Origin: Mycolicibacterium sp. P9-22 | GTDB taxonomy: Bacteria; Actinomycetota; Actinomycetes; Mycobacteriales; Mycobacteriaceae | Assembly (NCBI RefSeq): GCF_008329585.1 | Contig: NZ_NPKP01000007.1 | Location: 62,001-126,000, forward strand | Length of the DNA: 64,000 nucleotides | Direction of reading: 5' to 3' | Shown: one piece after another, positions 34,231-43,341 of the stretch | How the letters are laid out: every line of letters starts with the position of its first letter | How positions within the stretch are numbered: position 1 is the stretch's first letter | The notes under the pieces: model-generated | Database searches by the model: none | What the model saw: the letters and a program-made list of their open reading frames with translations, nothing else | Told to the model about the DNA's origin: nothing | Made by a program: the position numbers and the translations under genes

Positions 34231-34596
34231 TCACGGCTCGATCACCAGCCGGCTGATCAACGCACCGTCCATGGTGAACCGGTAACGCAGGTCGGCAACC
34301 CCGCCGGGGAAGTCCCCCTCCAGCCGTTGCAGAACCTCCACGTGGTCGGCGTCTATCGTTGTGGCACCGGTGAATTCGGTGGTGTAGGTCAATTCACTGG
34401 CTGGACCGTCGAGCCAGGCCTCGATCCGCGCGCGACCGGCATGGTCGTGGCCTTCGTCGGTCACGACGGCGTCGGCGGTGAAGGTGGCGAGCACCGTGGC
34501 ATGTTCACGCTCGTCATGCGCCGTGAGATAGGTCTTGATCGTCTCGGGAAGCGCGTCCCAGGTGGTCGGGGTGTTCTTGCTGTGGTGAAGTGTCAT
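34231..34596 (-). CDS. SnoaL/NTF2-like small protein
   Basis: The 121-residue protein has the layout of the NTF2-like superfamily: helices at the N-terminus, HDEREHATVLATFTADAVVTDEGHDHAGRARIEAWL in the middle and a beta-rich second half with YTTEFTGA and LRYRFTMDGALISRLVI. Such proteins bind small hydrophobic molecules or act as cyclases and isomerases. It is divergent from the reductase at 34672; the two starts are 75 bases apart, so they may share control. Confidence 0.8.
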   Translation of the reverse strand: MTLHHSKNTPTTWDALPETIKTYLTAHDEREHATVLATFTADAVVTDEGHDHAGRARIEAWLDGPASELTYTTEFTGATTIDADHVEVLQRLEGDFPGGVADLRYRFTMDGALISRLVIEP

Positions 34597-34671
34597 GGAT
34601 CCACGGTGGGGGCTCCCGTCAGGGGAGAGTCAAGTGGAATAGAACCGGCGCGGCAGCACGTTGGCGCAGAT

Positions 34672-35340
34672 ATGAAGATCGGAATCATCGGTGCAGGCCT
34701 GATCGGCGGAACGTTGACACGTCGGCTGCGCGAACTCGGACACGACGTGACCGTTTCGAACTCACGGGCCCCCGAAACGCTCACCGACCTGGCGAACGAA
34801 ACCGGTGCGACGGCGGTGTGGGCCAAGGACGCCGCCACCGACGCCGACTTGGTCATCGTGAGTATCCCGCAGAAGAACGTCCCCGATCTGGCCGACGGGA
34901 TCGTCGATGCACGCAAACCAGGCGCCCCGGTGATCGAGACCAACAACTATTACCCGCAGCAACGCGACGGCGACATCGCCGCCATAGAGGACGGTCAGAC
35001 CGAAAGTGGCTGGGTCGCCGAGCAGATCGGCGCACCGGTGTACAAGGTGTTCAACGGCATCTTCTGGAAGCATCTCCGCGAGCGTGGAACGCCCAGCGGT
35101 ACCCCGAACCGCATCGCGCTTCCTGTCGCCGGTGCCGAAGGTCCGGGCCGCGAGCTGGTGCACGGGATCGTCGAGCAGCTCGGATTCGATCCTGTCGACG
35201 CCGGACCGATCTCCGAGTCGTGGCGCCAGCAGCCCGGAACACCGGTGTACGGCAAGGACTACGACGTGGAGAACACGCTGAAGGCCTTGGCCGAGGCAAC
35301 ACCCGAGCGCACCGCCGATTGGAGCGCGCGCACGGCATAG
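34672..35340 (+). CDS. NAD(P)-binding oxidoreductase, NADPH-dependent F420 reductase-like
   Basis: The 222-residue protein starts MKIGIIGAGLIGGTLTRRL, a textbook GxGxxG Rossmann start. GHDVTVSNSR follows as in F420:NADP reductases and related 6-phosphogluconate dehydrogenase-like proteins, and IVSIPQKNVPDL is the second strand. A C-terminal part with YKVFNGIFWKHLRERG differs from true Fno. The longer open frame (34327) is a different gene in antisense and is rejected. The cofactor partner (F420 or not) is not shown by the sequence. Confidence 0.8.
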   Translation: MKIGIIGAGLIGGTLTRRLRELGHDVTVSNSRAPETLTDLANETGATAVWAKDAATDADLVIVSIPQKNVPDLADGIVDARKPGAPVIETNNYYPQQRDGDIAAIEDGQTESGWVAEQIGAPVYKVFNGIFWKHLRERGTPSGTPNRIALPVAGAEGPGRELVHGIVEQLGFDPVDAGPISESWRQQPGTPVYGKDYDVENTLKALAEATPERTADWSARTA

Positions 35341-35370
35341 GCAGGTCGGGCCATGAATCGCCTTCGCGCT

Positions 35371-36168
35371 TCAGGTGTGGTGGCGTCCTCGCGGCACCAC
35401 CATGGGCGCACCGCCCAGCGGGTCCGGGACCACCACGCAGTCGAGATTGAACACATCTCGCACCAGCCCGGCGTCGACGATGTCGCGGGGGGAGCCCTGC
35501 CGCACGATGTCACCCGACTTCATCGCGATGACGTGATCGGCGTACCGGAATGCCAGATTGAGGTCGTGCAGGACGATCACGATGGTCGTGCCCCGCGACC
35601 GGTTCAGGTCGGTGAGCAGGTCGAGCAGTTCGACCTGATGGTTGATGTCGAGGTACGTGGTCGGCTCATCGAGCAACAGGATCTCGGTTTGCTGCGCGAG
35701 AGTCATTGCCACCCAGACGCGCTGACGCTGACCACCGGACAGCGATGACAACGTGCGTTCGGCGAGTTCGCCGGTGGCAGTGACCTCCAGTGCCTGCCCG
35801 ACCGCGACGTCGTCGTCAGCAGACCAGCGCCGGAACCAGCCCTGGTGCGGGTAGCGACCGCGGCCGACGAGGTCGGCGACGGTGATGCCATCGGGCGCCA
35901 CCGGCGCTTGGGGCAGCAGTCCGATCACCTTGGCGACATCGATGCTGGCCATCTCGGCCACGTTCGTGCCGTCCAACAGCACCGCACCCCCGCGCGGGGT
36001 GAGCAGGCGCGCCAGACCGCGCAGCAGAGTGGACTTACCGCAGGCGTTGGCGCCGACGATCACCGTGACCTTTCCCGGTGGGATCGCGACGCCGAGGCCG
36101 CTGATGACCTCGGTATCGGTGTACCCCAGGGTGAGGTCGACGGCGTCGAGTCGATGGGTGATGGTCAT
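35371..36168 (-). CDS. Iron-siderophore ABC transporter ATPase (FecE/FepC-like)
   Basis: The 265-residue ATPase has Walker A GANACGKST, LLPQAPVAPDGITVADLVGRGRYPHQG (FecE-type Q-loop), signature LSGGQRQRVWVAM, Walker B LLLDEPTTYLD and switch VLHDLNLA. These are diagnostic of Fe3+-siderophore or cobalamin importers. Ends the operon that begins with the binding protein under the IdeR box. Its ATG overlaps the permease stop by four bases. Confidence 0.92.
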   Translation of the reverse strand: MTITHRLDAVDLTLGYTDTEVISGLGVAIPPGKVTVIVGANACGKSTLLRGLARLLTPRGGAVLLDGTNVAEMASIDVAKVIGLLPQAPVAPDGITVADLVGRGRYPHQGWFRRWSADDDVAVGQALEVTATGELAERTLSSLSGGQRQRVWVAMTLAQQTEILLLDEPTTYLDINHQVELLDLLTDLNRSRGTTIVIVLHDLNLAFRYADHVIAMKSGDIVRQGSPRDIVDAGLVRDVFNLDCVVVPDPLGGAPMVVPRGRHHT

Positions 36169-37217
36169 CCTCCACGGCCCTCTCTGTTGACGGTCGCCAA
36201 CAGCCAGATGAGGTAGGGCGCCCCGACGGCACCTGTCACCACACCGGTGGGCAACGAGATCGAAAGTAGGTGCGAGGCAACAAGGTCAGAGGCCAGCACG
36301 ATGATGGCTCCGGTGAGTCCGGCGGCCGGCATTCCGGTACCCGCGCCGCGGAGCAGGCGGCCGGCGATCGGTCCGGCCGCCAATGCCACGAATGCCAGTG
36401 GGCCGGCGGCAGCGGTGGCCAGCGCCACCAGCACGATGGCGATCCCGATCATCGCCATCCGCCACCGCTCTATACGGAGTCCGAGGGCGTGCGCGCTGTC
36501 GTCACCGAGTTCGAGGACGCGCAGGACACGGCCGGACATGACCGCCAGCGGAATCAGGATCGCCACACTGCAGGCGGCGAGCTGCAACTGCACACTGCCC
36601 GCCTGGCCCACCGAACCGACCAGCCAGGTCATGGCCTGACGCGCGTCGTTGATATCCGCTTTGGCGAGCACCCAGCTGACCAAGGCCAGCATGAATTGCG
36701 TGATACCGATGCCCACCAGGATGAATCGGTAGCTGCTCAGACCGTCCCGCCACGCCAGCAGATAGATCAACGCCGCAGCGACCAGTGCCCCCAGGATCGC
36801 CGAGCCGGCGATCGTGAACGCACCCGCGTGCAGGAACACGATGGATCCGACAGCGAAAAGACTCGCCCCCGAGGAGATCCCGACCAGATCCGGTGAGGCC
36901 AGCGGATTCGCCAGCAGGGTCTGGAAGATCAGGCCCGAAACCCCCAGGGCCATACCGACGATCAGGCCGGTCGCGGCGATGGGCAGGCGCAGTTCCAGCA
37001 CGATGAAATCCACGGCGGGATCGTCGACGATCCCGGTCAGCGAGGTGGTGATCTCCCACAGCGTGAGCGGGGCGTCGCCGATCAGCATCGTGACGGCGAA
37101 CAGCAGCAGTGCCACCAACGCCAACGCCGCGGTGACCGCGGCCGCCCGGCGGCGCAGGCGCAGCCGGGCCGACCGTGCCGCCTGGATGCCGGCCCCCTGG
37201 GTCAGCTGTGCGGTCAC
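36165..37217 (-). CDS. Iron-siderophore ABC transporter permease (FecCD family)
   Basis: The 350-residue protein has about ten hydrophobic segments and FecCD signatures: LRLPIAATGLIVGMALGVSGLIFQTLLANPLASPDLVGISSGAS and AGPLAFVALAAGPIAGRLL. This is the second of two permeases forming the BtuC-like heterodimer; its start overlaps the other permease stop (GTGA) by four bases. Confidence 0.92.
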   Translation of the reverse strand: MTAQLTQGAGIQAARSARLRLRRRAAAVTAALALVALLLFAVTMLIGDAPLTLWEITTSLTGIVDDPAVDFIVLELRLPIAATGLIVGMALGVSGLIFQTLLANPLASPDLVGISSGASLFAVGSIVFLHAGAFTIAGSAILGALVAAALIYLLAWRDGLSSYRFILVGIGITQFMLALVSWVLAKADINDARQAMTWLVGSVGQAGSVQLQLAACSVAILIPLAVMSGRVLRVLELGDDSAHALGLRIERWRMAMIGIAIVLVALATAAAGPLAFVALAAGPIAGRLLRGAGTGMPAAGLTGAIIVLASDLVASHLLSISLPTGVVTGAVGAPYLIWLLATVNREGRGG

Positions 37218-38251
37218 AGCTCGGCCAGATTTCGGCGCCGCACCAGTGCGATGAAGGCCGGTGCACCGAGTACCCCGAGCAGCACACCCACCTGGACCTC
37301 ACCCGGCGGTGCGACCACCCGGCCCAGGATGTCGGCGATCAACAACACGATGGGGCCCAGGACCGCGGTGAACGGCAGGATCCAGCGGTAGTCGGGCCCG
37401 CAGATGGCGCGCGCGATGTGCGGGATCACCAATCCCACGAAGACGATCGGACCGCACGCGGCGGTGGCGGCACCGCACAGCACCGCCACCAGCACAAAAA
37501 GCATTATGCGGGTGCGTTTTACGCGTTGACCCAACGCAACAGCCATATCGTCGCCCAACGACAGACCGTTGAGCGCCCGCCCGCAGGCCAGCGCCGCGAT
37601 GACGCCGACGATCATGAACGGCCCGGCCTGCACGAGCACCGGCCAGTACCGACCGGCCAATGATCCGACCTGCCAGAACCGCAACTCGTTGAACGCCGTG
37701 ACGTTCACCAGCACGACACCGGAGGTCACCGAGTACAGGCCGGCGCTCACCGCGGCGCCGGCCAGTGCCAGCTTCACCGGTGTGGCGCCTTCGCGTCCGA
37801 ACGAGGCGACGACATAGACCACGCCGGTGGCCACGCCCGCGCCCAGGAACGCCATCACCACCGACACGCCGAGCGGCATCGGACCGAGCACCAGGATGGT
37901 CGTGACGATGAAGGCCGCCGCCCCCGCGTTGACGCCCATGATGCCGGGGTCCGCGAGCGGGTTGCGGGTGGCGCCCTGCAGGATTGCTCCCCCGGCCCCG
38001 AGCGCGGCCCCAGCCAGCAGACCGATCACGGTGCGCGGCAGCCGCATTTCACGCACGACGGTCTCGGATGTGGAGGCGGGGTCGAAGTCGGTGAGCGCGG
38101 CCCAGACAACGGCCAGGGTGATATCGCGCGACCCGATCGTCACGCTCAGGATGGTGACGACCGCCAGCCCGGCGAGCGCGCCGAGAAACAGTACGGTCAG
38201 CCGCCCGATCGGTGTACGGGTGACTGGTGACGTCGGGGCCAGGGTACTCAC
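37214..38251 (-). CDS. Iron-siderophore ABC transporter permease (FecCD family)
   Basis: GTG start overlapping the binding-protein stop (GTGA), 345 residues. LRLPRTVIGLLAGAALG-type pattern is present as VREMRLPRTVIGLLAGAALGAG, followed by ATRNPLADPGIMGVNAGA and ACGPIVFVGLVIPHIAR. It pairs with the next permease. About ten membrane segments. Confidence 0.92.
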   Translation of the reverse strand: MSTLAPTSPVTRTPIGRLTVLFLGALAGLAVVTILSVTIGSRDITLAVVWAALTDFDPASTSETVVREMRLPRTVIGLLAGAALGAGGAILQGATRNPLADPGIMGVNAGAAAFIVTTILVLGPMPLGVSVVMAFLGAGVATGVVYVVASFGREGATPVKLALAGAAVSAGLYSVTSGVVLVNVTAFNELRFWQVGSLAGRYWPVLVQAGPFMIVGVIAALACGRALNGLSLGDDMAVALGQRVKRTRIMLFVLVAVLCGAATAACGPIVFVGLVIPHIARAICGPDYRWILPFTAVLGPIVLLIADILGRVVAPPGEVQVGVLLGVLGAPAFIALVRRRNLAEL

Positions 38252-39237
38252 GTCAGGTTCGGGTTCGCCTTCTCGACGGCGTCACTGAGCTGGTCGAGTT
38301 GCTCGGCGTAGGAGGCCCAGGTGCTGATCCAGTAGGCGGGCCACGGCGTGATCGCGCCGGCTTCCACTGCCTTGATCCGCTTCCACGTGGCTTGCCGGTC
38401 GGCGATGGCAAGGCTGGCATCGTAGGTGCGGTCATCCATCAGGATCAGATCGGGCTGGTACTTGTCGGCGTTCTCCCAGCTGATGTTCTCCCAGTAGGGA
38501 AAGGCCGGATCCGGGCTGTCCGGCACGATGATGTTCAGTCCCCATTCGGCGAAATCGCTTAGCTCAGCAGAGTTCTCGGGGACAGCCACGTACAGCAGTT
38601 CGTCGGTGGGTGACACCGCCAGGGCCGTCAGCTCCGGTTTTGCCGCCGTCACCGCGCTGAAACGTTCTCGGGCGGCCTCGAAATCAGCCTTGTGCCGGGC
38701 AATTTCACCGGCACCGACGTCGGCTCCGAGTGACACGGCCAGCGTCTCGAAACCATTGAGCATGTCCTCGACCGATTCACCGATCGTCGGGCCGACCACG
38801 GGGGCGAGCTCGGCTGCCTTCTTGGCGTTCGCTTCGACACCTTCCTCGAAGCCGCCGTAGGCCTCCTCGACGGGCCAGTACGCGCTGACGATGAGATCCG
38901 GTCGCAGCGCGGCGGCTTTCTCCACGTCGATCTCCCCCCAGGTCTCCCCGAGAATCTCGATGCCGTCGAGGTCGAACCCCTCCAGCGCCCGGGTCTCGCT
39001 CAACGGCGCGTTGAGATAGATACCGACCGGCCGGATACCGAAGCTCAGCAATGCCGCCGCTGCCTCGCCCTGGGCGATGACCCGGGTGGGTACCGCTTCG
39101 GCGGTGTAGGTCTCACCGTCGCCGGAAGTGAAGGACCAGGCGTCGCCGCCGCCCGGATTCTCGGGGCTGGAGCCGCACGCCGCCAGCATCAGCGCGACGA
39201 TTACGGCAACGATCGCGAACCGCGAGTTGCGGATCAT
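38248..39237 (-). CDS. Iron-siderophore ABC substrate-binding lipoprotein
   Basis: ATG 39237 behind AAGGAG gives 329 residues; reading from 39270 is less likely. Lipobox LMLAAC. The FecB/FhuD-type helical-backbone fold shows TRVIAQGEAAAALLSFGIRPVGIY, LRPDLIVSAYW and a C-terminal WASYAEQLDQL. It should bind a ferric siderophore at the outer side of the membrane. First gene of the four-gene operon; an IdeR box lies 39 bases before the start, so it should be induced by low iron. Confidence 0.92.
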   Translation of the reverse strand: MIRNSRFAIVAVIVALMLAACGSSPENPGGGDAWSFTSGDGETYTAEAVPTRVIAQGEAAAALLSFGIRPVGIYLNAPLSETRALEGFDLDGIEILGETWGEIDVEKAAALRPDLIVSAYWPVEEAYGGFEEGVEANAKKAAELAPVVGPTIGESVEDMLNGFETLAVSLGADVGAGEIARHKADFEAARERFSAVTAAKPELTALAVSPTDELLYVAVPENSAELSDFAEWGLNIIVPDSPDPAFPYWENISWENADKYQPDLILMDDRTYDASLAIADRQATWKRIKAVEAGAITPWPAYWISTWASYAEQLDQLSDAVEKANPNLT

Positions 39238-39275
39238 GGAGTCTCCTTGCTGGCGTGCGGACCGTCGCACCTACT

Positions 39276-39294
39276 TTAGGCAAGCCTAACCATC
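39276..39294. promoter_or_regulatory. IdeR/DtxR-type iron box
   Basis: On the minus strand the 19-mer GATGGTTAGGCTTGCCTAA matches the consensus TTAGGTTAGGCTAACCTAA at 14 of 19 positions, including the TTAGGCT and CCTAA core. It lies about 40 bases before the siderophore binding-protein gene, overlapping its likely promoter. IdeR with Fe2+ should repress the operon. Confidence 0.8.
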
Positions 39295-39358
39295 GTCGGC
39301 CGGAAGCGGGAGTCGACCGTTCCCTGACGGTGGCGGCCCGGTTACGTATCGTTCGACT

Positions 39359-40177
39359 ATGGCCACCGGTGACCGCCTACGCGTCGGAAGTCTGCACCGC
39401 TATCCCGTCAAATCAATGCTCGGTGAAGCGGTCACCACCTTGACCGTGGGCTACGGCGGTGCCGAGGGAGACCGCCGGCTTGCCCTGATCGACACCGAGA
39501 CCGGACGGGTGGCCAGCGCCAAACAGGCGCGCCTGTGGCGCCGACTGCTCACGTGCACCGCGCGCATCGACGGCGGGCAGGTGCGAGTCCGCCTGCCCGA
39601 CGGCACCGAAGTGCGGCCCGGGCAGGACGGTTTCGACAACGCTCTCTCCGAGTTGGTGGCGCGACCGGTCCGGCTGGCCACCAAGCGGCCCGTGGGCGCC
39701 AGCCTGGAACGCGCCGACCCCGAGCAGGTCCTCGATCGCGGCTTGGATGCGGTGGTGGACGCCCCGCTGCTCGAATTGGGCGAGGCGACGCCGGGCGATT
39801 CCTTCGTCGATCTCGCACCGCTACACGTGATCACCACCGCGACGCTGGAGCGGATCGGGACCGAGGCGCAGCGCTACCGGCCCAACATCGTCGTCGTCAC
39901 TCCCCCGGGCTACCCCGCGTACGGCGAGAATGACTGGACCGAAGGCACTTTCACCGTCGGCTCCGCGCAGCTGAAGGGCATGGGCGCCACGCCACGATGC
40001 GTGATTCCCACGCTGGAACACGGCGATCTCGGCCGCGCCGTGCACGCGCTGCGCACCCCGGCAACGGAGAATCTCGTCGATTCCTTCGGCTTGGGGCGGC
40101 TGCCCTGCGCAGGGGCCTACTTCGATGTGGTCACCGAAGGCACCATCAGCCTCGACGATCCGTTCACGCCGACCTGA
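39359..40177 (+). CDS. MOSC domain protein (beta-barrel N-domain plus MOSC)
   Basis: The 272-residue protein has MOSC_N (SLHRYPVKSMLGEA, residues about 11-24) and a MOSC domain with FVDLAPLHVITTATLERI, RYRPNIVV and the conserved Cys in TPRCVIPT that binds a sulfur or molybdenum ligand in family members. MOSC proteins act in molybdenum-cofactor sulfuration or as mARC-like reductases. The start is ATG 39359; it ends 5 bases before the lycopene cyclase, probably co-transcribed. Confidence 0.85.
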   Translation: MATGDRLRVGSLHRYPVKSMLGEAVTTLTVGYGGAEGDRRLALIDTETGRVASAKQARLWRRLLTCTARIDGGQVRVRLPDGTEVRPGQDGFDNALSELVARPVRLATKRPVGASLERADPEQVLDRGLDAVVDAPLLELGEATPGDSFVDLAPLHVITTATLERIGTEAQRYRPNIVVVTPPGYPAYGENDWTEGTFTVGSAQLKGMGATPRCVIPTLEHGDLGRAVHALRTPATENLVDSFGLGRLPCAGAYFDVVTEGTISLDDPFTPT

Positions 40178-40182
40178 CCCGC

Positions 40183-41379
40183 ATGGACGTTCTGGTGGTG
40201 GGCGGCGGGCCCGCGGGTATGGCGTTGGCGGCGGCGTGTGGGCGGCTCGGGCTGGTCACCGGGTTGCTCGACCCCTCCCCGGACCGGCCGTGGACGGCCA
40301 CCTACGGCATGTGGAGCCAGGAGATACCGGCGGATCTGCCCGCATCCGTGGTCGCGGCCCGGGCCGCCGGCCGGGCGATCGCGCTGACCGAGCATCAGTT
40401 GGGCTGGGAGTACGCCGTCCTCGATGTTCCGGCGCTGCAGGCACACCTCGCCGGCCAACTCACCGGGGTGCACATCCACGCCGGGCGCGCCGTGGGGTCA
40501 CCGCGGCGTGGCACGGTCGAGCTGGCCGACGGATCGCAGCTGCGCGCCGCGGTCGTTGTCGACGCCGGTGGCCGGACGCGCCCGCTGGATCCCACTCCCG
40601 TACGCCGCACCCCTGCCGAACAGACGGCCTACGGGTTGGTGATCGACACGCAAGCGGCCGCACCACTCACCGGACCCGGCGACGCGCTGTTCATGGACTG
40701 GCGGGCCGACCACGGTGAGGCCGGTTGGCCGACATTCCTGTACGCGGTCCCGCTGGGCGGCGGCCGGGTACTGGTGGAGGAGACGTCCTTGGCCCGCCGG
40801 CCAGGACTGCCGCTCTCGGCGCTTCGCCGACGACTGCATGCCCGGCTGGCCCATCACGGCGTACGAATCCCGGAAAGCGCACGCAGCGAGAGGGTTTCGT
40901 TTCCGTTGGATCAACCACGGCACCACGGGACGGATGCGCTGGGATTCGGTGCTGCGGCGCCGCTGATCCATCCGGCGACGGGTTTCAGCGTGGCCGCCTC
41001 CTTCCGCCTCGCCCCGAAAGTGGCCGCTGCGCTGGCCGCCCACCTGCCGGCCGATCCGGACGCGGCGCTGGCGGCGGCGCGGCACACCGTCTGGCCTCCC
41101 GCCGCACGCGCGATCCACCGGTTCCGGCTGATCGGCCTGGAAGCACTCCTGCAGATGCCTGCCGCGGAGGTCCCCGGTTTCTTCGAGACCTTCTTCTCGT
41201 TACCCGAGGCGCACCGCTGGACCTATCTGACCGCACGCGACGATGTGCGCGGTACCGCCGTCGCCATGAGCCACCTGTTCCGGCTGGCCGATGGCCGGTT
41301 GCGCCGCCACCTCGTCCGCTCGGCCCTGCGTCGGCCGGTGTCCGCCAACGAGGATTCGACGGCGCTGTCGGACTCGTAA
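40183..41379 (+). CDS. Lycopene cyclase family protein (CrtL/CrtY type)
   Basis: The 398-residue protein begins MDVLVVGGGPAGMALAAACGRLGL, an FAD/NAD Rossmann signature. TATYGMW in the N-terminal half, FMDWR (the cyclase motif) and FLYAVPLGGGRVLVEETSLARRPGL are hallmark lycopene cyclase features, and PATGFSVAASFRLAPKVAAAL is the C-terminal flavin-loop pattern. It should form beta-ionone rings on lycopene. The in-frame upstream extension belongs to the MOSC gene and is not coding. No crtI, crtB or crtE is in the window, so the carotenoid genes must be elsewhere or it serves another substrate. Confidence 0.85.
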   Translation: MDVLVVGGGPAGMALAAACGRLGLVTGLLDPSPDRPWTATYGMWSQEIPADLPASVVAARAAGRAIALTEHQLGWEYAVLDVPALQAHLAGQLTGVHIHAGRAVGSPRRGTVELADGSQLRAAVVVDAGGRTRPLDPTPVRRTPAEQTAYGLVIDTQAAAPLTGPGDALFMDWRADHGEAGWPTFLYAVPLGGGRVLVEETSLARRPGLPLSALRRRLHARLAHHGVRIPESARSERVSFPLDQPRHHGTDALGFGAAAPLIHPATGFSVAASFRLAPKVAAALAAHLPADPDAALAAARHTVWPPAARAIHRFRLIGLEALLQMPAAEVPGFFETFFSLPEAHRWTYLTARDDVRGTAVAMSHLFRLADGRLRRHLVRSALRRPVSANEDSTALSDS

Positions 41380-41443
41380 ATTCTCTGCGGACACCCGGCG
41401 CGGTCCCATCTGTCACTGAATTCACTCTGTTAACATCCCCGCC

Positions 41444-42226
41444 ATGCCGGACTCTCGCCCGATTTCCCGGCGTGACGCCCTGCGCTACGCCACCGCGGTG
41501 TCGGCGCTGGCCGGGATCGGTGCCGCCGCGGCCGGTACCGCCGCGCCCACCGCCGCTGCCGCGGGGCCCACGCTGATCGACTACGCCATGCGCCAGATCC
41601 CGGCCCAGGACATCCGCGCCGCCGGGCACTCCGGGGTGATCAACTACGTATCGACCTCACGGCCCGGTTCGTCCTTCGGCGCCAAGCCGATCACGCTGCC
41701 CTACGCCCAGTCCCTGACCGCCGCGGGCCTCATCATCGTCAGCAATTACCAGTACGGAAAACCAGGCGGCACAGCGCCTTCGGACTTCACCCGCGGCTAT
41801 GCCGGTGGCGTCGCCGACGCCAAGACCGCGTGGGCCCTGCACACCGCGGCAGGTGGCGGTAAGAGCGCGCCGATATTCTTCAGCGTCGATGACGATATCG
41901 ACCGCAACACCTGGAACAGCCAGGCGCTGCCGTGGTTCCGCGGTATCAACTCGGTCATCGGCGAAATGCGCACCGGGATCTACGCAGGTATCAACCCGTC
42001 CCAGTGGGCGATCGAAGACGGCGTGATCGGCAGGTCGGGCTCGCCCGGCAAAGCGTGGATCTGGCAGACCCGGTCCTGGTCCAAGGGTCAGATCCATCCG
42101 GCCGCGGTGCTCTACCAGCGCATCATCGACACCGCCTCCAATCCGGGACCGATCGTCGGAGGCATCCGCGTCGACGTCAACGATGTGCTGGCCCAGGACT
42201 GCGGCCAATGGAACAAGCACCCTTGA
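41444..42226 (+). CDS. Tat-exported Rv2525c-like protein (DUF1906, glycoside-hydrolase-like)
   Basis: The 260-residue product has a twin-arginine signal (SRRDALRYATAVSALAGIGAAAAG, with RR at residues 9-10) ending near PTAAAA. The mature (beta/alpha)8-like domain has LIDYAMRQIP, FSVDDDIDRNTW and GIYAGINPSQWAI, typical of DUF1906/Rv2525c. In M. tuberculosis Rv2525c is a Tat substrate that affects the cell wall and beta-lactam response; hydrolase activity is not proven. It follows the cyclase by 64 bases and ends 30 bases from the convergent AraC gene. Confidence 0.88.
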   Translation: MPDSRPISRRDALRYATAVSALAGIGAAAAGTAAPTAAAAGPTLIDYAMRQIPAQDIRAAGHSGVINYVSTSRPGSSFGAKPITLPYAQSLTAAGLIIVSNYQYGKPGGTAPSDFTRGYAGGVADAKTAWALHTAAGGGKSAPIFFSVDDDIDRNTWNSQALPWFRGINSVIGEMRTGIYAGINPSQWAIEDGVIGRSGSPGKAWIWQTRSWSKGQIHPAAVLYQRIIDTASNPGPIVGGIRVDVNDVLAQDCGQWNKHP

Positions 42227-42256
42227 CAGACGGCGGCGCGTGGCCGAGGCAACCAG

Positions 42257-43273
42257 TCACGGGGCATTGCGGGTATTGCGATAGTCGGTAGGTGTCATGC
42301 CGAACCAGCGTTTACATGCTCGGGTCAGCACGCTCTGCTCGGCGTAGCCCACCTGGCGACAGAGCTGCACGAGGGGCAGGTCGGTGCCGATCAGTAATTT
42401 GTCGGTGAGCTCTCGGCGAGTTTGATCGGCCATCGCGCCAAAGGTGGTTTCTTCGGTGGCGAGACGGCGCTGCAGCGTCTTGGGATGGATACCGAACTGG
42501 CGGGCAACAAGCTCGGCGTTCAGCTCCCCGGTGGGCAGGAGTTGGCGGATGATCGTGCGCACGGTGTCGGTGAATCCGTGCTCATGCTCGCCGCGATTAC
42601 TGGACAAGTAGTGCAAAGCGAGCTGATGGGCGAGCGGATCGTGATTGAGTGGACGCTGTAAGTCGTTGGCGCGCAGTGTGAATCCGGCGAAAGATTCGTC
42701 GAACAGCGGAGCACAGCCGAAGTAGCGGCGATAGTCGGCCTTGGCGCCCAACGATTGGTGGGGCAGGTGTACGGCCACCGGCCGGTAAGTGGTGCCCAGG
42801 AACAGGTGCAGCACCCGAAGGGTGACACCGAGGGCCAGTTCGATGGCCTGAGCCTGCGGCGGCGCCGGGTGCAGCAGAAATTCGAATTCGAACCGGCTCA
42901 GCGTCTCGTCGCTGTGCGCGTGCACGCGGGCGGTGATGCCGGGACTATAGGCGCTCATGTAGGTGTCGAGGATGGTGAACGCCTCTGCCGCGGTGATCGC
43001 GGTGCGTGCAGCGACACCTACCGGGCCGAGAATGTCGATGCTCTGTTGCAGGGCGAGTTGACGACCGAAGTCATCCATACCCAGCACCGCGGCCGCGCTC
43101 TCGACCGCAGAGATGGCACTGCGCAACGGAATGAACCGCTCCCGTTGACCGGCATGGGCGGGATCGATGCCGGCGAGTTCCAGCAACGCGGCCGGGTCAC
43201 CCCCATGAGCGGCGGTGAGCACACTGAAACCCACCAGAGACGATCCATGGACCAACTGCATGTCCATCACCAT
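42257..43273 (-). CDS. AraC family regulator (arabinose-binding-like N-domain)
   Basis: The 338-residue protein has an N-terminal ligand-binding-like domain (residues 1-200: LVGFSVLTAAHGGDPAALLELAGI, TYMSAYSPGIT) of the PF12625 type. A C-terminal AraC double helix-turn-helix follows: VARQFGIHPKTLQRRLATEE ... VQLCRQVGYAEQSVLTRACKRWFGMTPTDYR. Several mycobacterial members act on lipid-catabolism genes. Start: three nearby ATG (43273, 43267, 43261). It diverges from the tandem DUF1254 lipoproteins and may regulate them. Confidence 0.87.
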   Translation of the reverse strand: MVMDMQLVHGSSLVGFSVLTAAHGGDPAALLELAGIDPAHAGQRERFIPLRSAISAVESAAAVLGMDDFGRQLALQQSIDILGPVGVAARTAITAAEAFTILDTYMSAYSPGITARVHAHSDETLSRFEFEFLLHPAPPQAQAIELALGVTLRVLHLFLGTTYRPVAVHLPHQSLGAKADYRRYFGCAPLFDESFAGFTLRANDLQRPLNHDPLAHQLALHYLSSNRGEHEHGFTDTVRTIIRQLLPTGELNAELVARQFGIHPKTLQRRLATEETTFGAMADQTRRELTDKLLIGTDLPLVQLCRQVGYAEQSVLTRACKRWFGMTPTDYRNTRNAP

Positions 43274-43341
43274 CAAGAAGATGTCCAGCAGAGTCAAGAC
43301 ACCACGTGTCGGCCTGGGCAAGGATGGGCGGGGCTCAGACG

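Noticed and set aside
41432..42226. Reading the Rv2525c-like protein as an active glycosidase
   Set aside because: The fold resembles glycoside hydrolases, but no proven catalytic pair is visible and the family has no confirmed activity.
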